A DNA stretch of 24,365 bases from DATIHK01 sp035480775 (GTDB lineage: Bacteria > Patescibacteriota > WWE3 > UBA101185 > UBA10185): positions 1 through 24,365 of the forward strand of contig DATIHK010000030.1 in the NCBI GenBank assembly GCA_035480775.1, read 5' to 3'. The notes below the pieces were generated by a model. The model was not told where the DNA came from. It ran no database searches and saw only the letters and a list, made by a program, of their open reading frames with translations. Both the position numbers and the translations under genes were made by a program. Every line of letters starts with the position of its first letter. The stretch's first letter is position 1. This document shows, in pieces, positions 23,077 through 24,365 of the stretch.

Positions 23077-24365
23077 AGAACCTCCGTGTCTCCTAAATAA
23101 ATACTGCGCGTGTGAACATTATTCGACATTCCTACAAAGACTTGATAAGTGCCTTTTTCAAGATATTTTGGAAGTGCCAAATCATTTGTCTCTTCATAAT
23201 AAACATCTTGGCGCCATTCACTGACTTGAGTAATTCCATAAGATGGAAGATTAGCGACTTGATATAACTCACCTGTATTTTTATTAATAAATGTCATAAA
23301 CAAAACGTATTGATCTAGGTTGGCACCGTTACGCTTAACATAAACAAAATTTACATTTTGCGGTTCTGCTCTTACAAACTTTGTAGGTAAAGTATAGTCT
23401 ACTAATGATAAAGATTGATAGATCTCAAAATTATATTTTTCTTTGTATTCAAAGCGAGATTGCAGTGGAAGCTTTGAAATGTTTTCATGTCTATAGCCTT
23501 CAGATACTTTTTTAAAGACAAATAAATTTCCGCACCCGGTTTCGAGTCGATAATTTGGGTTTTTTACTATATTGCCTACCACATCGCGAATCAAATTTAA
23601 ATTAATATTTAAAATATTTAATATCTTTTTAGAAAACACGTCGACTATTACATAATCTGCTTGGTTGTATAAAGCCGGAAATATAGCATAAGTTTCGCGT
23701 TGTGCGAGCTGTACACCTAAATAATCTGGTCCAGATATCGATGCATCTGCCGGAATTTGGCTGACAATGCGATTTGCGCAATCACGATCTTTATTTTCTA
23801 AATTGGATAGCCTCAAAACATCTCCGGGTTTTAAAGTATCGTTTGAAGCAACTTTAATATCTGTTTTTGCAAAGGAAATACTTCCAACTAGTTTTTTAGA
23901 AACAGCTTGAGTAAACCACAAATAAACCGGATTTTGATAAGAAAATGTCGTATAGATACTAGTTCCTAATACAAAGACACTTAGAAATAAAACTACATAT
24001 TTTTTTGAAATTTTTGCTGGTACTAGTGCAGAAATAAAGCCAATTCCATAAATTAAGGCCAAAAACAAAACTGGAATTATCATAGAAATACGATGATTAT
24101 ATATTTCTGAAGTGCCAATGCCTCCTGCTGTAGTAAGATAATTGGCCATAAAATCTGGCAACGCTATTATTAATAGTGGCGGAAATGCTAGCGGCAGATA
24201 TCCCAAGGGCTCAAAAGTCTGTCTTAAATTATTTAATTGATCTCCTCCAAAAAACACAGCAACTGTTTTACTTGGGTGTGTAATCATGTTAAATAAAATT
24301 TCGAAATATGAATTGCCGAATGCCTCATAGCGACTCAAAAAGTAATTTGAATTTTCGACATCTTT
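23073..24365 (-). CDS. DUF2079-like membrane protein with C-terminal beta domain (5' end off the window)
   Basis: The frame stays open through the right edge of the window, adding nine residues before the TTG at 24338, so the N-terminal part is missing. Numbered from that TTG, the visible part has RYEAFGNS (3-10), a helix pair around FEPLGYLPLAFPPLLIIALP (42-61), SEIYNHRIS (77-85), more helices to about 132, then a soluble section with VSQIPADASISGPDYLGVQL (192-211) and YVIVDVF. That order matches the second half of DUF2079 proteins, GT-C-like membrane proteins of unknown activity. From about residue 300 to the end is a beta-rich segment with ANLPSYGITQ and EKGTYQVFVGMSNN, resembling the C-terminal sandwich of some bacterial GT-C enzymes. 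It is the first visible gene of the 13-kb operon. Confidence 0.8.
   Translation of the reverse strand, partial: KDVENSNYFLSRYEAFGNSYFEILFNMITHPSKTVAVFFGGDQLNNLRQTFEPLGYLPLAFPPLLIIALPDFMANYLTTAGGIGTSEIYNHRISMIIPVLFLALIYGIGFISALVPAKISKKYVVLFLSVFVLGTSIYTTFSYQNPVYLWFTQAVSKKLVGSISFAKTDIKVASNDTLKPGDVLRLSNLENKDRDCANRIVSQIPADASISGPDYLGVQLAQRETYAIFPALYNQADYVIVDVFSKKILNILNINLNLIRDVVGNIVKNPNYRLETGCGNLFVFKKVSEGYRHENISKLPLQSRFEYKEKYNFEIYQSLSLVDYTLPTKFVRAEPQNVNFVYVKRNGANLDQYVLFMTFINKNTGELYQVANLPSYGITQVSEWRQDVYYEETNDLALPKYLEKGTYQVFVGMSNNVHTRSIYLGDTEVL
23081..23085 (-). promoter_or_regulatory. Shine-Dalgarno site supporting a TTG start
   Basis: GGAGG on the minus strand lies 4 bases before TTG (23076-23074). 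This SD, plus the 4-base TTGA stop-start overlap, favours TTG over any later start. Confidence 0.7.

Noticed and set aside
1..24365. Alternative genetic code with TGA as glycine (as in some Candidate Phyla)
   Set aside because: Several genes end cleanly at TGA with the next gene starting there, and no frame needs TGA read-through.
1..24365. tRNA, rRNA, CRISPR array, integrase or insertion sequence
   Set aside because: No cloverleaf, rRNA segment, regular direct repeats, transposase-like frame or paired terminal repeats were seen by eye.

Overview
The window is AT-rich bacterial DNA. It is almost fully coding, with very short or negative gaps between genes and no ribosomal, tRNA, CRISPR or IS features. 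TGA is used as a normal stop (for example at 14158, 21619 and 23073), so the standard bacterial code applies. The base composition, tight packing and gene families suggest an uncultivated lineage such as the Candidate Phyla Radiation (Patescibacteria, perhaps Microgenomates-like). That placement is an inference from style; there is no marker gene in the window. The families that suggest it are many GT2/GT4/GT-C glycosyltransferases, Wzx flippases, a DUF2079 protein and a B12-type radical SAM protein.

Region A (minus strand, 6576 down to 1) is a surface-glycan operon. It encodes a GT2 glycosyltransferase, a very large three-domain protein (NDP-sugar epimerase fused to two related GT4-like domains), a NodU/CmcH-type O-carbamoyltransferase, and the start of a DegT/DnrJ/EryC1/StrS sugar aminotransferase that runs off the left edge. 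The GT2 gene has a GTG start 7 nt after an extended -10, which suggests a leaderless mRNA.

Region B (6577-10904) is an accessory block lying between two glycan operons. Two tandem HD-domain paralogues (plus strand) have their own extended -10 promoter, strong Shine-Dalgarno sites, a terminator and visibly higher G+C. A 2H phosphoesterase gene (minus strand) has the same 13-base promoter core, a strong SD and its own terminator. Between them is an AT-rich minus-strand radical SAM gene with a long hairpin in its leader.

Region C (minus strand, 24365 down to 10905) is a second, 13-kb glycan/lipid-carrier operon, with most junctions overlapping or separated by fewer than 30 bases. In transcription order it encodes a DUF2079 membrane protein (5' end off the window), a Wzx-like flippase, an AglD/LPG-synthase-TM-type membrane protein, three GT-C (PMT/ArnT-like) glycosyltransferases, a second Wzx-like flippase, a DPM1-like polyprenyl-phosphate glycosyltransferase, a membrane-tethered GT2, a small ferredoxin, a TIM-barrel glycoside-hydrolase-like protein and an NAD-dependent sugar epimerase. 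A coherent model is that the DPM1-like enzyme charges a polyprenyl phosphate with a sugar, flippase-type proteins move lipid-linked sugars across the membrane, and the GT-C enzymes use them outside to decorate glycans, lipids or proteins. The epimerases, aminotransferase and carbamoyltransferase would tailor the sugars.

The points most worth following up are the epimerase-GT4-GT4 fusion, the HD/HD plus 2H cassette with shared promoter sequence, the probable leaderless transcript, and the ferredoxin lacking one cluster ligand inside a sugar operon.
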